A stretch of DNA of 64,000 nt from an uncultured Bacteroidota bacterium (GTDB lineage: Bacteria > Bacteroidota > Bacteroidia > Chitinophagales > Chitinophagaceae): positions 62,001 through 126,000 of the forward strand of contig CAIRYK010000087.1 in NCBI GenBank assembly GCA_903882805.1. Direction: 5' to 3'. Position numbers and translations under genes: made by a program. Position 1 is the stretch's first letter, and every line of letters begins with the position of its first letter. Positions 9,849-18,401 of this stretch are shown here, one piece after another. A model generated the notes under the pieces. The model saw nothing but the letters and a program-made list of their open reading frames with translations. It was not told the origin of the DNA and made no database searches.

Positions 9849-9974
9849 TACCTAATATACTATTTGCTGGCGGCGAATGCAGCAATAATACAATTAATGC
9901 ACGCCTGTTAAATTATTGTTAGAGCAGATATAAGCAACCACATTGTTTGAATTTATAAGTAAAATTGCGTTTTT

Positions 9975-10877
9975 ATGCATTATCTGAGAAGTATCTTGTT
10001 TGCGGCAGTAGCGAGTATGACATTACTATCGTGCGATGATGCGCCTAAATTTCCTGATGGATTGGGCAAAGGCGTGATAGACATATCGGCCGACGAAACA
10101 TTTCAGCCCATAATAGAAGAACAAAAAAGGGTCTTCGACAGCAGTTATCCCGAGGCAAAAATCACTATACACTACAAAACCGAGGCAGAGTGCTTTAAAG
10201 ATTACTTTGAAAACAAAGCACGTATAATACTGGTGACGCGCGAGCTGACCAAGGACGAGAAAGCCGCCTGCGAATCTAGAAAGTTATGGCCATCGTCTTT
10301 ATCGCTGGCACGCGATGGAGTGGCGGTGATTGTTAATAAAGAGTCGGAGGATACGGTACTGGATATGAATGGCCTGAAAGGCATACTTACCGGCGTATAT
10401 AAGAAGAAATATACGGTGGTTTTCGACAATCAGGGATCGAGCGCGGTGCAGTATGTAACCGACTCGGTGTTGAGAGGCGAAAAGCTGGGCGCCAATGTGT
10501 TTGCTGCAAAAGGCAATGCCGATGTAGTAGATTATGTAATGAAAAATCCCAATGCCATAGGATTTGTGGGTTTGCAATATGTGAGCGACAGTACCGACCC
10601 CAACAACACCGGCGAGTTTATAAAGAGCGTAAAGGTAGTGGCGCTGAAGAGCGACAAAACCGGAGAATTTTTACAACCCTATCAGGCATATATAGCCCTA
10701 AAGACATATCCGCTAACGCGTACTTTATATTATGTTAATAGTGAGAGCTATCCCGGTCTTGGCACAGGGTTTGCTAATTTTCTTGCAGGGCAGCGCGGAC
10801 AATTGATATTTTTTCATGCGCATTTGTTCCCTACAAGATCGGAAATGGTAATAAGAGAGGCAGCGATAAAACAATAA
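9975..10877 (+). CDS. PstS-like substrate-binding lipoprotein
   Basis: 300 residues with a lipoprotein signal peptide (lipobox LLSC, Cys20) and a phosphate-type periplasmic binding protein fold. Typical elements are GVIDISADETFQPIIEE at the start, VTRELTKDE, DGVAVIVNKE, LKGILTG, DNQGSSAVQYV and NPNAIGFVGL. In PstS the equivalent loops hold phosphate. No PstC/A/B transporter genes are nearby; instead a TPR protein follows 29 bp downstream. In Bacteroidota this arrangement belongs to the conserved ExbBD-TonB-PstS-TPR type clusters, whose ligand is unsettled. The ligand is therefore left open. Confidence 0.85.
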   Translation: MHYLRSILFAAVASMTLLSCDDAPKFPDGLGKGVIDISADETFQPIIEEQKRVFDSSYPEAKITIHYKTEAECFKDYFENKARIILVTRELTKDEKAACESRKLWPSSLSLARDGVAVIVNKESEDTVLDMNGLKGILTGVYKKKYTVVFDNQGSSAVQYVTDSVLRGEKLGANVFAAKGNADVVDYVMKNPNAIGFVGLQYVSDSTDPNNTGEFIKSVKVVALKSDKTGEFLQPYQAYIALKTYPLTRTLYYVNSESYPGLGTGFANFLAGQRGQLIFFHAHLFPTRSEMVIREAAIKQ

Positions 10878-10906
10878 TTATTAATACTAAATATTACAAC
10901 CGTACT

Positions 10907-12523
10907 ATGATGTACAAAATGAAAAGGTTTATGATGCTGGTGGGTGTAGCCGCCGCCATGAATGCAAACGCACAACAACCGGCATTGCAGAATGGTATTA
11001 AAATGTATAATTACAGAAAGTTGCACAGCGCGCAAACACAACTGACGCCGCTGGCCGCAACCGACGCCGTAGCCAACTACTACCTGGGGCTTACCTACCT
11101 GGGCATGGGCGATCTGGCAAATGCTGAAGCTACCTTCGGTAAATATCCGCAAGACCCTGCTAATATTTCGGGTACTGCACGCGTAGCCTTTGCTAAAAAA
11201 GACGCTGCCAAGGGTATGACCATTACCAGAGATCTGGCTAAGCTGGCTAAGAAAAAAGAGTGGATACAGATAAAGTATGCAGCCGATGCGGTAACCTATA
11301 GCGAAGGCGGCGACTACAATCAGGCAATAGCCTGGTATACCGACGCGCTTACCAAAACCGAAGACGCAGACCTGCACATAGGTTTGGCAGACGCCTACCG
11401 CAAGGTGAGCGGCGGCGGCGGTAAAGCTATGGACAACTACGAGCACGTAACCGAAAAAGATAATAAAAACTCGCTGGCCTACAGCCGCATAGGCGACCTG
11501 TGGTATGAAGCACGCAACTATACCAGCGCTGTAGACAACTACAATAAAGCAAAAGACGCCGACAGCACCAACCCGCTGCCCTTTAAAGCCCTGGCCGACG
11601 CCTACTCAAGATCTGCTAAATACCAGATGGCGCTCAGCAACATGAAACGCTACATGACCCTGAGCGACAACACTATGGAAGACCAGGTGCTGTATGTGGA
11701 GTTGCTGTATAATGCTAAAAGCTATTGTGATGCCGCAAAACTATCGCAGGAGTTGCTGCCAAAGCAAACAACACAGGACAAGAAGCTAGAGCTGACCGGT
11801 ATACTCGGTTTCTCTCAGGCAGAGTGCGGCGACAGCGTATCGGCGCTCGGCAACATACGCTCTTACTTCAGCATGCAAGACCCTAAGAAAATAACTCCCG
11901 GAGCATACATACAACTGGGTAAGTTGTACATAAAGCTCGGTCAGTTGGATTCTGCAGGCGAGTATTATAAGAAAGGTATTGCCGGCGATACTACACAAAA
12001 CAAAACAGATGTGTACAGGCAGATAGCCGACGCCTACAAAGCGAAGAAAGACTATGCAAAATCTGCAGAGTGGTATGACAACCTGATAAAGGCCAATCCC
12101 GAAACGCAGGCATTCGACTATGTGTGGAGAGGTATCATGTATTACTATGGTAAGGAGCTGGACAAAGCTGCAGGCGCATTCAGCGATTTCGCTACCAAGT
12201 ATCCCGATCAGCCATCTGCGCTTTACTGGCAGGGCCGCGTAGCATCGGCTATCGACTCTGAAGCATCTACAGGTCTGGCAGTACCCTACTATACCAAATG
12301 GCTGGAAAAAGTAGGTGAAAACTACGAAAAGAAAAACGACCTGAAGAGCGCTTATCAATACATGCTGTATTACAACTACAACAAGAAAGATAAGGAAGCC
12401 ATGAAGGTGTATATGGAGAAAATACGCGCAATAGACCCCAAAGACAGAGCGCTTACAGATATAGAAGCCGCCGAAAAAGCAGGAACAGCCCCTAAAAAGG
12501 CCTCCCCGCCAAAAGCCAAATAG
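10907..12523 (+). CDS. Exported tetratricopeptide-repeat protein
   Basis: 538 residues with a signal peptide (MKRFMMLVGVAAAMNANAQ, cleaved after AQ) and many TPR-like helical pairs. Recognisable units include ANYYLGLTYLGMGDLANAEA, YNQAIAWYTDALT, SLAYSRIGDLWYEARNYTSA and AYIQLGKLYIKLGQLDSAGE. The C-terminal tail is Lys/Pro/Ala-rich. TPR arrays scaffold protein-protein contacts, here in the periplasm. The gene follows the PstS-like lipoprotein by 29 bp and ends at a terminator, so the two are probably cotranscribed and act together. Confidence 0.88.
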   Translation: MMYKMKRFMMLVGVAAAMNANAQQPALQNGIKMYNYRKLHSAQTQLTPLAATDAVANYYLGLTYLGMGDLANAEATFGKYPQDPANISGTARVAFAKKDAAKGMTITRDLAKLAKKKEWIQIKYAADAVTYSEGGDYNQAIAWYTDALTKTEDADLHIGLADAYRKVSGGGGKAMDNYEHVTEKDNKNSLAYSRIGDLWYEARNYTSAVDNYNKAKDADSTNPLPFKALADAYSRSAKYQMALSNMKRYMTLSDNTMEDQVLYVELLYNAKSYCDAAKLSQELLPKQTTQDKKLELTGILGFSQAECGDSVSALGNIRSYFSMQDPKKITPGAYIQLGKLYIKLGQLDSAGEYYKKGIAGDTTQNKTDVYRQIADAYKAKKDYAKSAEWYDNLIKANPETQAFDYVWRGIMYYYGKELDKAAGAFSDFATKYPDQPSALYWQGRVASAIDSEASTGLAVPYYTKWLEKVGENYEKKNDLKSAYQYMLYYNYNKKDKEAMKVYMEKIRAIDPKDRALTDIEAAEKAGTAPKKASPPKAK

Positions 12524-12542
12524 TGTTTGATTATTGCAATAT

Positions 12543-12578
12543 AGCAGAGCCGCTCCGTATAGGGCGGCTTTGTTGTTT
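12543..12578 (+). terminator. Rho-independent terminator after the TPR gene
   Basis: Stem AGCCGCTC / GGGCGGCT (12548-12555 with 1262-12569 in the same block, one G-U pair), six-base loop, then TTGTTGTTTT. It begins about 20 bp after the TPR stop codon. Confidence 0.8.
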
Positions 12579-12680
12579 TAGGGTGGTTACCTTAAAATAA
12601 GGTTAATAAAAATAACTTATCTGGCTATTCGTCAATTATTCGTTCTTACTTCCTATTTTTGAAACTACAACCCCGTAGCA

Positions 12681-13214
12681 ATGACGCTGGAAGAACTGAA
12701 GTACCCGATAGGCAAGTACAATAAACCGGATAGCTATACCGACGACGACCTGAAAGGGTGGATAGATGTGCTTACGGCGTTGCCGTCGTGGGTGGATGCC
12801 TGTATAGAAAATATGGACGAGCATCAGTTGCAAACGCCCTATCGCCCCGAGGGATGGACAGTGCAGCAGGTAGTGCACCACCTGGCCGATAGCCACATGA
12901 ACGCCTATGTGCGCCTGAAGCTGGCCCTCACGGAAGACAACCCAACCATAAAACCCTACGACGAAAATGGCTGGGCTGCGCTGCCCGATACACAGTACAC
13001 GCCGGTAAACATATCGGCTACATTGCTGCATGCGCTACACCGCCGCCTTACTACCCTGCTGGCGCACATGCAGCCCGAACAATGGCAGCGCACTTACTAC
13101 CACCCTGCCCTGCAACGCAATATAGCCCTGTGGGAAATGATGGCGCTGTACGCATGGCATAGCCGACACCATATTGAGCATATAAAAAGTCTTCGTGAAA
13201 GAAATGGCTGGTAA
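12681..13214 (+). CDS. DinB/YfiT-family metal-dependent hydrolase or thiol transferase (BstA-like)
   Basis: 177 residues forming a DinB-type four-helix bundle. The metal-binding histidines fall at His67 (in VVHHLADSH), His160 and His164 (in WHSRHHIEHI), the same positions as in Bacillus YfiT/BstA. The opening LEELKYPIGKYNKPDSYT is also characteristic of that subgroup. BstA transfers bacillithiol to electrophiles, so a bacillithiol S-transferase role is plausible; many members are only annotated as putative metal-dependent hydrolases. TATTTTTG at 12654-12661 could be the -7 element. Monocistronic. Confidence 0.85.
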   Translation: MTLEELKYPIGKYNKPDSYTDDDLKGWIDVLTALPSWVDACIENMDEHQLQTPYRPEGWTVQQVVHHLADSHMNAYVRLKLALTEDNPTIKPYDENGWAALPDTQYTPVNISATLLHALHRRLTTLLAHMQPEQWQRTYYHPALQRNIALWEMMALYAWHSRHHIEHIKSLRERNGW

Positions 13215-13322
13215 TATTGAAGTTAAGTACATTAATTGTAAATAATATAACCTTAGTAAGACCTAAGTCAATATCATTATTTCAGAAAAACCATTATCTT
13301 TAAAAAAATTTTTAACAATAAT

Positions 13323-13799
13323 ATGCAGTCACTTAGTCCGTATTTCCTTTATCTACACAGTATCATACGCTACTTTATCATATTGTTCACTGCTATTGTG
13401 GCTATACAAAGCCTGGTAGGGATGATGGGCAAAAAAGAGTTTAAAAAAACAAACAAGCGCATGGCCTTGTTTATGCTTATATCTTGCGATTTGCAATTAT
13501 TGTTGGGCTTGGCGCTTTATTTTGGTAATGGCTGGTTTAAAGCCCTTACCGCCGGCGGAGCTATGGCCAACCCTGCTACCCGCTTCTGGACAGTAGAGCA
13601 CAGCGTGGGCATGATAGTAGCTTTAGTACTTGTGCACATGGGCTATGCTATAACCAAGAAGAACATGGACGACGACCGTAAGTACAAGCGTTTGTTTTGG
13701 TTTTCTTTTTTGGCGCTGGCAATATTTATGGCTACCATACCATGGGAAGCTAAGCAGCTTGTGGGCCGCCCAAACATACCGAGCCTGCACAGGATGTAA
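13323..13799 (+). CDS. Four-helix membrane protein, cytochrome b-like
   Basis: 158 residues with hydrophobic helices at about 12-32, 46-66, 92-110 and 123-142. His12, His93 (in VEHSVGM) and His105 (in LVHMGYA) lie inside or next to helices and could bind haem, as in the small cytochrome b-like proteins annotated in Bacteroidota. No sequence motif proves this. The gene ends 6 bp before the PlsC-type acyltransferase gene, suggesting cotranscription. Confidence 0.7.
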   Translation: MQSLSPYFLYLHSIIRYFIILFTAIVAIQSLVGMMGKKEFKKTNKRMALFMLISCDLQLLLGLALYFGNGWFKALTAGGAMANPATRFWTVEHSVGMIVALVLVHMGYAITKKNMDDDRKYKRLFWFSFLALAIFMATIPWEAKQLVGRPNIPSLHRM

Positions 13800-13805
13800 A
13801 CCTAC

Positions 13806-14543
13806 ATGATAAGGAAAATAATCCAACCGTTTTATACGGCCTATGTTATCGTTACCTTCGTTATAACCATACTTATAGCGTTTCCTTTCTTTGCGCTTCT
13901 GAGCGTAGGCCGTGATGCGGCAGCGCGCCGCGGTGTGCACAGGGCCATAAGGGTATGGACAGTGGCATGGCTATGGCTCATAGGTATGCCGGTAAGAACA
14001 CTGGGCAAGCGACCAGCCGGAGAACGATACATAATAGTAGCCAACCACATATCGTATATGGATACGCTGGTGATATTTCCGGCTATAAAAGGGTACTTCA
14101 GGCCGCTGGGCAAGAAAGAGGTAGGGAAAATACCTGTGGTGGGCTTTATATACAAGCAGGTGGTGATAATGGTAGACCGCAGCAGCGCAGCCAGCAGAGC
14201 TAAAAGCCTGCGCCTCCTGTGGCGGGTGGTGAAGCACGAAGGCAGCATCATTATATTTCCGGAGGGTACATTCAATGAAACGCCGGCAGTACTAAAAGAT
14301 TTTTACGATGGCGCATTCCGCTTGGCTATCAACACTCATACCCCCATATTACCCGTAATACTCCCCGATACCGCCCACCGCTGGCACTATAGCGGCTGGT
14401 GGAAGCTATGGCCGGGCAAAAACAGAGCCATTTTTCTGGACCCCATACCCGTAGATGGCCTTACCATGGACAAGCTACCACAACTCAAAGCGCAAGTGTT
14501 TGCCGTAATGGAAGCCGAGCTGGGCAAGTATGAGCGGCCCTAA
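13806..14543 (+). CDS. PlsC-type 1-acylglycerol-3-phosphate acyltransferase
   Basis: PlsC-family enzymes add the second acyl chain to make phosphatidic acid at the inner membrane. The 245-residue protein has N-terminal hydrophobic helices (about 10-35 and 50-62), the catalytic NHxxxxD box as NHISYMD at 80-86, and FPEGTFNE at 151-158. Lipid A or ornithine-lipid acyltransferases share these motifs, so the exact acceptor is uncertain. It is separated by 6 bp from the upstream membrane-protein gene. Confidence 0.92.
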   Translation: MIRKIIQPFYTAYVIVTFVITILIAFPFFALLSVGRDAAARRGVHRAIRVWTVAWLWLIGMPVRTLGKRPAGERYIIVANHISYMDTLVIFPAIKGYFRPLGKKEVGKIPVVGFIYKQVVIMVDRSSAASRAKSLRLLWRVVKHEGSIIIFPEGTFNETPAVLKDFYDGAFRLAINTHTPILPVILPDTAHRWHYSGWWKLWPGKNRAIFLDPIPVDGLTMDKLPQLKAQVFAVMEAELGKYERP

Positions 14544-14735
14544 GCATAACAACCTTTAATAACGGAGCATTTGTAAGCACATAGCTCAGGCCATGCGCGG
14601 CTGAAGTGTATTATAAACATAGTAGCAACTGCGCAAGCGGGCGTTAAGCCACTATACTACAGGAAAAAATTAAATTAAGGCAGTATTACCAACCCTTGCA
14701 CAATGTGGAAGGCTCGGCAGTTAGGTGGATGGTTG

Positions 14736-15824
14736 TTACCGCGCATCAAAGTCTACCACTACACGCTCAGTGCGGGGGTGGGCCTGGCAGGTAAGTATGT
14801 AGCCCTTTTGCACTTCGTGCTCATCGAGGGCGTAGTTTACTTCCATTTCGGCTTCGCCTTCTGTTACCAGCGCACGGCAGGTGCAGCACACGCCGCCCTT
14901 GCAGGCATAGGGCAGATCGGCGCCGGCTTTCAGCGCTGCATCCAGTATGGTTTCGCCGGTGAAGCCCAGGCTCAGTTCAAAAGTATTGCCGTCGAGCGTT
15001 ATGGTCACCTTGCTTTTCGGTCCTTCGTCGGCTTGGTGGTCTTTCACCCATTTGTCGTGGGTAGCCTTAGGCTGGTCGGGCGATGAGAATAGCTCCATAT
15101 GCACATTACCGGCAGGCATGCCCAGCTCGGTAAGTTGCTGCCTTACAGACAGTATCATTTCCTCGGGTCCGCACAAATAGGCCGCATCGGTCGATTTAAT
15201 ATCTATCAACGATTTGCAGAACTCTGCGCACTTGGCAGCATTTATTCTTCCGCTAAACAGCGGTATCTCCATATACTCGCGGCTCAGCACATAGTATATG
15301 CGCAGGCGCAGCATATATTTATTTTTCAGGGCCTCTATAGCCTCTCTGAAAATAATGCTGTTTTTAGACCTGTTTCCGTATATAAGGGTAAACGTACTGT
15401 TGGGTTCTTCTTCCAGCACGCTTTTCATTATGCTCAGTATGGGCGTTATGCCGCTGCCTGCCGCAAACGCTACATATTCTTTGCGCTCGCCATCGGCTTT
15501 CTTCCATGTAAAGTTGCCCATGGGCGGCATTGTTTCCAGCACATCGCCAGCCTTCAGGTCGGTATTGGCATACGTGCTGAATTTACCCTCGTCTACTTTT
15601 TTTATTGCTACGCGCAGTTCGCCGTCGTTTACGCCAGAGCATATAGAGTAAGAACGGCGTATTTCGCCATCGGCCAAAAACTTACGAAAAGTGAGGTACT
15701 GGCCCGGCGTGAACCGAAACTTATCGGCCAGATCGGCCGGCAAATCGAGCAATACAGATACACAATCGGCAGTTTCAGACCGTACTTCCTTGACCTTTAG
15801 CGGATAAAATTTGAGAGCAGACAT
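14736..15824 (-). CDS. PaaE-like ferredoxin-NAD(P)H oxidoreductase with C-terminal [2Fe-2S] domain
   Basis: 362 residues in the order FAD-binding beta-barrel (RRSYSICSG near 60), NAD(P)-binding domain (AAGSGITPILSIMKS, then YGNRSKNSIIFR) and a plant-type ferredoxin domain with Cys308, Cys313, Cys316 and Cys346 (CKGGVCCTC...LTCQ). Such reductases pass electrons from NADPH to oxygenases or desaturases; PaaE serves phenylacetyl-CoA epoxidation. No paaABCD genes lie nearby, so the partner is probably a stand-alone oxygenase or desaturase elsewhere. A TTG four codons upstream is possible, but the ATG at 15824 fits the family N-terminus (ALKFYPLKVKEV). Confidence 0.9.
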   Translation of the reverse strand: MSALKFYPLKVKEVRSETADCVSVLLDLPADLADKFRFTPGQYLTFRKFLADGEIRRSYSICSGVNDGELRVAIKKVDEGKFSTYANTDLKAGDVLETMPPMGNFTWKKADGERKEYVAFAAGSGITPILSIMKSVLEEEPNSTFTLIYGNRSKNSIIFREAIEALKNKYMLRLRIYYVLSREYMEIPLFSGRINAAKCAEFCKSLIDIKSTDAAYLCGPEEMILSVRQQLTELGMPAGNVHMELFSSPDQPKATHDKWVKDHQADEGPKSKVTITLDGNTFELSLGFTGETILDAALKAGADLPYACKGGVCCTCRALVTEGEAEMEVNYALDEHEVQKGYILTCQAHPRTERVVVDFDAR

Positions 15825-15912
15825 AAATGGCTGCAAATATAAGAATTGTTCCGTACTTTATTTTTTGCCGGGCACGAAGTGTGCGGTATCTGCCCAAAAA
15901 CGCTGTTGGCGG

Positions 15913-16827
15913 CTACGGCTTCGCCCGCTTTATTTTCACTATTGCCTTACCGCCCTTAGTGTTGTAGGCTATCACGCTGTATTTGCGGGTACCATCAGTC
16001 AGCATCAGGCTGGCGGTGTTTGGCGGGTCGCTGCCTTCGTTGTCGGCGGTTATGGTCAGCACATCTGTTTTGCCGGGCGTTACCGGCACGCGCAGCGTGC
16101 GTTTATCTTTTATCAGGTAGTAGTTGGTTATCAGCGGCTTGCCGTTGTAGTCTATGGTTATGCGGTCGCCGTCTATGTTGCCGCCGTCCCAGGCTTCTAT
16201 TATCACAGTATCGGTATACCAGTCGTAGCTTTTTTCCACACCAGCCGTAATTTTCTCGGTTACCGCGGGTTGCGCTGTAGCGGGGGCTGGCGTAGCTGCG
16301 GCGGGAGGCGCCACCTCGCGCACCCGTTTTTTCATAGATATTATGGTGTCAAATTGTTCGCGCTCTGTAAACAGGCCCTCCAGCTCGCTTTCTTTGTCGA
16401 ACACTATGGCGCCCGGCGTGCAGGCGGTTTTGTCGGCCTCTACGCTTGTTATAGATCCGGCCAGAAACTTACCCTTTGGTCCGCCCTGCACCTGCTCCAG
16501 TTGTGCATTTACCAGGCACATAAACGCCCGGGTGCGGTAGCCATGCGAGTACACGATCTCGTGCTCTTTAAATCGTAATGTACGCGAGCGCTTATCTATT
16601 TTACCCTTAATCGTTGCCTTGGTTTCTTGCGGGGGCGCATAGGTGTAGGAGTAGCCCACCACATAGTCGCCGCTGTCTTTCAGCTCTACCTTGTACGGAA
16701 ACGACTCGCCGGTGGTAACGGTGAGCGTACCATTGAGCGTGGTAAGTTTGCCTTGTGCAAAGCATGGCGCGCTGCCCAAAACACTACCCAAACAAATAAG
16801 CGCAAACGATTTTATAGTCAATTTCAA
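15913..16827 (-). CDS. Secreted protein of unknown function
   Basis: 304 residues. The signal peptide (KLTIKSFALICLGSVLGSAP to CFAQ) requires a TTG start at 16827, because the nearby ATG (16830-16832) is out of frame and closes at once. After it comes a beta-rich domain (LNGTLTVTTGESFPYKVEL), an Ala/Pro-rich linker around 175-190 (PPAAATPAPATAQPAV), and a second beta domain (YDWYTDTVIIEAWDGGNIDG to AIVKIKRAKP). The C-terminal part resembles small beta-sandwich modules of exported Bacteroidota proteins. I do not recognise a named family. The neighbours on the same strand do not suggest a function. Confidence 0.75.
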   Translation of the reverse strand: MKLTIKSFALICLGSVLGSAPCFAQGKLTTLNGTLTVTTGESFPYKVELKDSGDYVVGYSYTYAPPQETKATIKGKIDKRSRTLRFKEHEIVYSHGYRTRAFMCLVNAQLEQVQGGPKGKFLAGSITSVEADKTACTPGAIVFDKESELEGLFTEREQFDTIISMKKRVREVAPPAAATPAPATAQPAVTEKITAGVEKSYDWYTDTVIIEAWDGGNIDGDRITIDYNGKPLITNYYLIKDKRTLRVPVTPGKTDVLTITADNEGSDPPNTASLMLTDGTRKYSVIAYNTKGGKAIVKIKRAKP

Positions 16828-17027
16828 AACATTTGAGCAAAAATAGGCTCATTGCACAAAAAACAGGTTTTTTTAAAAGTGTTGCCGCCATACTAAACCA
16901 CAACATTAACAATCATATGTACAAAACGACCTTTGCAGATGCTAATAATGGGCCTAAATAGCCCTATAGCAATAGTTATGGCGGGCTATTACCTCAATAT
17001 TTCTTATTTTGCCTTCAAATTGTAAAT

Positions 17028-18401
17028 ATGTCACGCAATGTCACCATTTTAGGCGCCGGGCTTGTAGGTTCGCTATTGGCTATTATCCTCCGAAAACGAG
17101 GGTATGGCGTAACCATTTACGAGCGCCGCCCCGATATGCGTAGCTTATCTATGTCGGCAGGGCGATCTATAAATCTGGCCATGAGCGCCCGCGGGTGGAA
17201 AGCCCTGGAGCTGGCCGGACTGAAAGAGGAACTGGAACCCATAGCCATACCCATGTATGGCAGATACCTGCACCAGCCCGACGGACAAACGGCTTTTCAG
17301 CCCTACAGCAAAAACAACGAAGCTATATACAGCGTTAGCCGCGGCGAACTGAACCGCAAACTGATGACGCTGGCCGAAAAAAACGGCGCCGTCATCAACT
17401 TCGAACACAGATGCGCGCAGGTAGAAGTGGCCAACAATGTGCTGCACTTTGAGCTGCCCGACAAAACAAAGAAAACCATACAGGCCGATATGCTGTTTGG
17501 TGCAGATGGCGCTTTCTCTGCCCTGCGCTCCAGCTATGCACAGATGGATAGAGTAAACACCGCCCAAAACTACCTGGAATATGGCTACAAGGAACTGACC
17601 ATAAAGGCGGGCCCTAACGGCGAATGGCTGATGAAAAAAGAGGCCCTGCATATATGGCCGCGCGGCAAATACATGATGATAGCCCTGCCCAATACCGACG
17701 GCACCTTTACCTGCACCATGTTTATGCCCTTTGAAGGCGAAGTGGCTTTCGACAAACTGAAAACTGAAGCCGATGTTACTGCGCTGTTTGATGCGCAGTT
17801 TGCCGATGCAAAGGCGATGATGCCCGACCTGCTTACCGACTTTTTTACCAATCCTACCTCCTCGCTCATAACCACCCACATATATCCGTGGATATATAAA
17901 GACAAGAGCGCCCTGATAGGCGATGCAGCTCATGCTATTGTGCCGTTTTATGGCCAGGGCATGAATGCAGGCTTTGAAGACTGCAGCGTACTGGCCGGCC
18001 TGCTGGATGAGTATGGCGACGACTGGGCAAAAATAATGCCGCAATACCAGCACAAGCGCAAACCTAATGGCGACGCAGTAGCCCAACTGGCGCTGTTCAA
18101 CTTTATAGAAATGCGCGACAAGGTGGCCGACCCTAAATTTTTGGAGCGCAAAAAAATAGAAAAAGAACTGGGTATGCGCTACCCCGATCAGTTTATATCG
18201 GTTTACGAAATGGTGTCGTTTAGCCACATACCGTACAACACAGCAATAAGGTGCATAGAGGCGCAAGACAAGCTACTGCACAGAATAATGGACCAGGGCG
18301 ACTTTTTTAGTAATGTAGCCGGAGCCGACTTTGTAAATAGTCTGGGCGAATGGATAACGGAATATCACAATGCGGTGCAGCAACTTGATTTTGGAAAATG
18401 A
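17028..18401 (+). CDS. kmo: Kynurenine 3-monooxygenase
   Basis: KMO is a FAD-dependent enzyme that hydroxylates L-kynurenine to 3-hydroxykynurenine with NADPH and O2. The 457-residue length matches the family. It shows the dinucleotide-binding GAGLVGSLLA at 8-17, SMSAGRSINLAMSARG near 42-57, the second FAD motif LIGDAAHAIVPFYGQGMNAG near 300-320 and the KMO-specific C-terminal helical part. Its stop overlaps the start of recJ by 4 bp (ATGA), so the two are translationally coupled. Other kynurenine-pathway genes are not in the window; with kynureninase and 3-HAO it would feed NAD synthesis or tryptophan breakdown. Confidence 0.95.
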   Translation: MSRNVTILGAGLVGSLLAIILRKRGYGVTIYERRPDMRSLSMSAGRSINLAMSARGWKALELAGLKEELEPIAIPMYGRYLHQPDGQTAFQPYSKNNEAIYSVSRGELNRKLMTLAEKNGAVINFEHRCAQVEVANNVLHFELPDKTKKTIQADMLFGADGAFSALRSSYAQMDRVNTAQNYLEYGYKELTIKAGPNGEWLMKKEALHIWPRGKYMMIALPNTDGTFTCTMFMPFEGEVAFDKLKTEADVTALFDAQFADAKAMMPDLLTDFFTNPTSSLITTHIYPWIYKDKSALIGDAAHAIVPFYGQGMNAGFEDCSVLAGLLDEYGDDWAKIMPQYQHKRKPNGDAVAQLALFNFIEMRDKVADPKFLERKKIEKELGMRYPDQFISVYEMVSFSHIPYNTAIRCIEAQDKLLHRIMDQGDFFSNVAGADFVNSLGEWITEYHNAVQQLDFGK

